The notes beneath the pieces were generated by a model. That model was not told where the DNA came from. It worked only from the letters and a program-made list of their open reading frames with translations, and searched no databases. A program made the position numbers and the translations under genes. Below, one piece after another: positions 49,901 through 50,451 of a stretch of 50,451 bases of DNA. This stretch comes from Exilibacterium sp. (GTDB lineage Bacteria > Pseudomonadota > Gammaproteobacteria > Pseudomonadales > Cellvibrionaceae): positions 1 through 50,451 of the forward strand of contig JANQMH010000079.1 in assembly GCA_028280195.1 (NCBI GenBank), given 5' to 3'. How positions within the stretch are numbered: position 1 is the first letter of the stretch; each line of letters opens with the position of its first letter.

Positions 49901-50451
49901 ACCGGCCCAGGTCGCCCAGATACCGGCGGCGGTGCCTGCCGCAGGGTGCCGGCGAGCCAGCCGGGTCAGCGAATCCCCCGGCCCCACTTCGAGTAGGACG
50001 CGACCGCCGGCACTGAAAATTTCACTCAGGCTGTGCGCAAATTCCACCGGGCGCCGCGGCGCTGCCGACCAGTAAGCCGGGTCGCTTGCCTGCTCGGCGC
50101 TTAGGCGTTTGCCGGTGGCGCCGGACAGCAAGGGGATGCGCGGCGCGCGGCGCGGTACAGCGGCAACCAGGGCCTGTAGATCGGCCTCAGTCACGGACTC
50201 CGACAGGCGCCCGCGGGCCGCCACGATGCGCAGCGTGTCGGCGAGGGAGAACACCTCGGCCACACACGCCGCCACATACTCGCCCAGGCCCCGGCCCAGC
50301 ATCAGCGCCGGCGCCACCCCCAGGCTGATCCAGTGCTGCGCCAGCGCGTAGCTCAGCGCGAACAGCAGTGCTTCGGCGAGCGCCGGGGGCGACGGTCCGG
50401 CAGCGGCCCGGCCGCCTTCCGCGGCGGTGATATAGCGGTGTAAATCGAGCC
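46952..50451 (-). CDS. Hybrid PKS-NRPS protein, C-terminal part: AT - carrier - C - TauD/SyrP-like hydroxylase (5' end outside window)
   Basis: The frame is open to the right window edge, so the start (and presumably a KS and loading domains) is missing. From the edge leftward: an acyltransferase-like domain lacking its active-site Ser (GRGLGEY at 50277-50297); linker PLPGYPFQRQRYW; a carrier with GGDSLL (near 49550); an L-type C domain with intact HHIVFDG (near 48930); a Lys-rich linker (KLNSLKGKKKPVKRR); and a TauD-family dioxygenase. It would extend an acyl chain and hand it to the Asp module of the next protein while hydroxylating Asp. Its last residues are coded by an inverted repeat. 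Transcription is leftward into the 5824-aa NRPS gene. Confidence 0.92.
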   Translation of the reverse strand, partial: LDLHRYITAAEGGRAAAGPSPPALAEALLFALSYALAQHWISLGVAPALMLGRGLGEYVAACVAEVFSLADTLRIVAARGRLSESVTEADLQALVAAVPRRAPRIPLLSGATGKRLSAEQASDPAYWSAAPRRPVEFAHSLSEIFSAGGRVLLEVGPGDSLTRLARRHPAAGTAAGIWATWAGGQQSPSEPQAFAEALAGLWTLGVDIDWRACHTATDLRRVPLPGYPFQRQRYWLQAPRPALARSAPDAVAAARPRPALAGALVAPSTDLEMALAQIWRERLGISPVGVNDNLFALGGDSLLAIQLLAQVRERFAASIHPSEFFREPTIAGLGSRLAEQLGNRPPGAVPGAGSYRIEVIPRTAEMVLSPIQRRLWMVDRLNLGRKDAAASAYNMSAIIELTGTVDAASVRRAVNALVARHEVLRTVYVENADGDPAAVINDDVEIDIALIDCRDAPGDEFSTFVENRFHQLTSKAFDLAAGPLLRAAIVQAKNQCALLLVVHHIVFDGWSIAVFAREFAHCYRAFAAGATPDLAPLPLQYADYAHWYEQFLQSAGLEDSRSFWRQYLHNAPQLSTVPADFPRPQYQSYEGSCARVDIGSDLKAGLSRLSQQCEVSLFALLTAAFLWQLHRMSGAADVVIGTDVAGRMHPDLEGLIGFFVNVVPLRSKLGKDTESFAQWLQKTQRNVLSALDHQLLPFDKIIDIAGAERAGGKNSLLQVLFVLQNTPPARFDIPGLAVKIIPPTTYEAKFDLAVFIKDIDGRLEADWVYSPRLYKQQTIAGMAAKWREILATVAGNADIALGELAVAAAGRKTLAKNKLEKLNSLKGKKKPVKRRPESAVALASLGHDRMLPAVITPALADVDGAAWVAANRAYLDELASRHGGILFRDFGLRTPQEFELFAEAIQPGLFGDYGDLPKKEGGKKIYRSTPYPENEMILYHNESSHLDCWPSRQIFFCEQPAAAGGATPIVDGREVLQKLPADMVSKLEHKGLLYVRTFTPRLDVRWQDFYKTDDPAEVESKLTAAGFDWRWLDRNTLQTRSRSPAVIVHPVTGERVLFNQIQLHHPSCLDPSVRRDLVEMVGSERLPRQVYYGDGSPIDDATVSLLGRCYEQCAVRFDWRRGDVVLLDNMLVAHARDPFQGERKIVVAMGAMFDRASLVFHNSRP
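46975..47910 (-). other. TauD/SyrP-like Fe(II)/2-oxoglutarate hydroxylase domain
   Basis: About 310 residues at the C-terminus of the PKS-NRPS protein. It shows the iron-binding HxE of YHNESSHLDCWP (near 47630), GGATPIVDGREV after it, and the distal His with 2-oxoglutarate-binding Arg in DNMLVAHARDPFQGERKI (near 47045). SyrP-like enzymes of this kind beta-hydroxylate carrier-bound Asp. The Asp A domain and degenerate C domain directly downstream are the likely partners. Confidence 0.85.
49850..50451 (-). other. Degenerate acyltransferase domain
   Basis: The usual GHSxGEY is GRGLGEY, so the nucleophilic Ser and preceding His are gone. After VAARGRL the sequence passes almost directly to RAPRIPLLSGATGK, skipping the about 100-residue small subdomain with the HAFH-type substrate motif. 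The remaining C-terminal part (SDPAYWSAAPRRPVEFAHSL, LEVGPGDSLTRL) is normal. Confidence 0.8.

Overview
The window reads as chromosomal DNA of a GC-rich gammaproteobacterium that lives partly on polysaccharides. A secreted AA10 lytic polysaccharide monooxygenase with a CBM2-like module and the overall protein style suggest a marine or Cellvibrionales-like lineage. That placement is inference. Three regions can be told apart.

1) 1-9.9 kb, general metabolism. It holds the 3' part of a molybdenum-hydroxylase FAD subunit gene, an AraC regulator, the LPMO, a small secreted protein, and a leftward operon: luciferase-like monooxygenase, SsuA/NMT1-like binding protein, tandem-OsmC protein, MarR-type regulator. 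A separate substrate-binding lipoprotein gene lies just upstream of that operon.

2) 9.9-17.7 kb and 22-50.4 kb, one siderophore locus split in two. The left half carries an IucB-type acyltransferase, a PvdE-like peptide exporter, an FhuF-type ferric-siderophore reductase, an ornithine N5-monooxygenase and an STN-containing TonB receptor behind a good Fur-box match (15223-15241). The right half is a leftward assembly line of three genes. The first (cut by the window edge) ends PKS AT - carrier - C - TauD/SyrP-like hydroxylase. The second (5824 aa) has five modules and opens with a condensation-like domain that has lost its HHxxxDG motif. The third (2429 aa) has two modules and a thioesterase. 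By my reading of the A-domain codes the peptide is acyl/polyketide-Asp-Ser-D-Asp-Thr-X-Asp-X. The hydroxylase next to the degenerate C domain fits a beta-hydroxyaspartate system (hydroxylase plus 'interface' domain), and the N-hydroxyornithine genes fit X = acylated hydroxyornithine. Together they suggest a mixed hydroxyaspartate/hydroxamate acyl-peptide siderophore of the cupriachelin/taiwachelin/variochelin kind. KS, loading domains, MbtH, PPTase and the operon promoter would lie beyond the right edge.

3) 17.7-21.7 kb, an island of small AT-richer genes, all leftward: secreted and lipoprotein hypotheticals, an AadA-like nucleotidyltransferase, an HNH endonuclease, a membrane protein, and frameshifted remnants. 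Most are followed by imperfect palindromes with RYYYAAC...GTTRRRY ends, as in integron attC sites. No integrase gene is visible, so this looks like an integrase-less cassette cluster (CALIN) inside the siderophore locus.

Other notable details: a degenerate AT domain (active-site Ser replaced, about 100 residues missing), a 15-bp in-frame minisatellite inside a condensation domain, a perfect 16-bp inverted repeat at a junction of two NRPS genes, and a 13-bp tandem repeat in the divergent exporter/reductase promoter. No tRNA, rRNA or CRISPR was seen.
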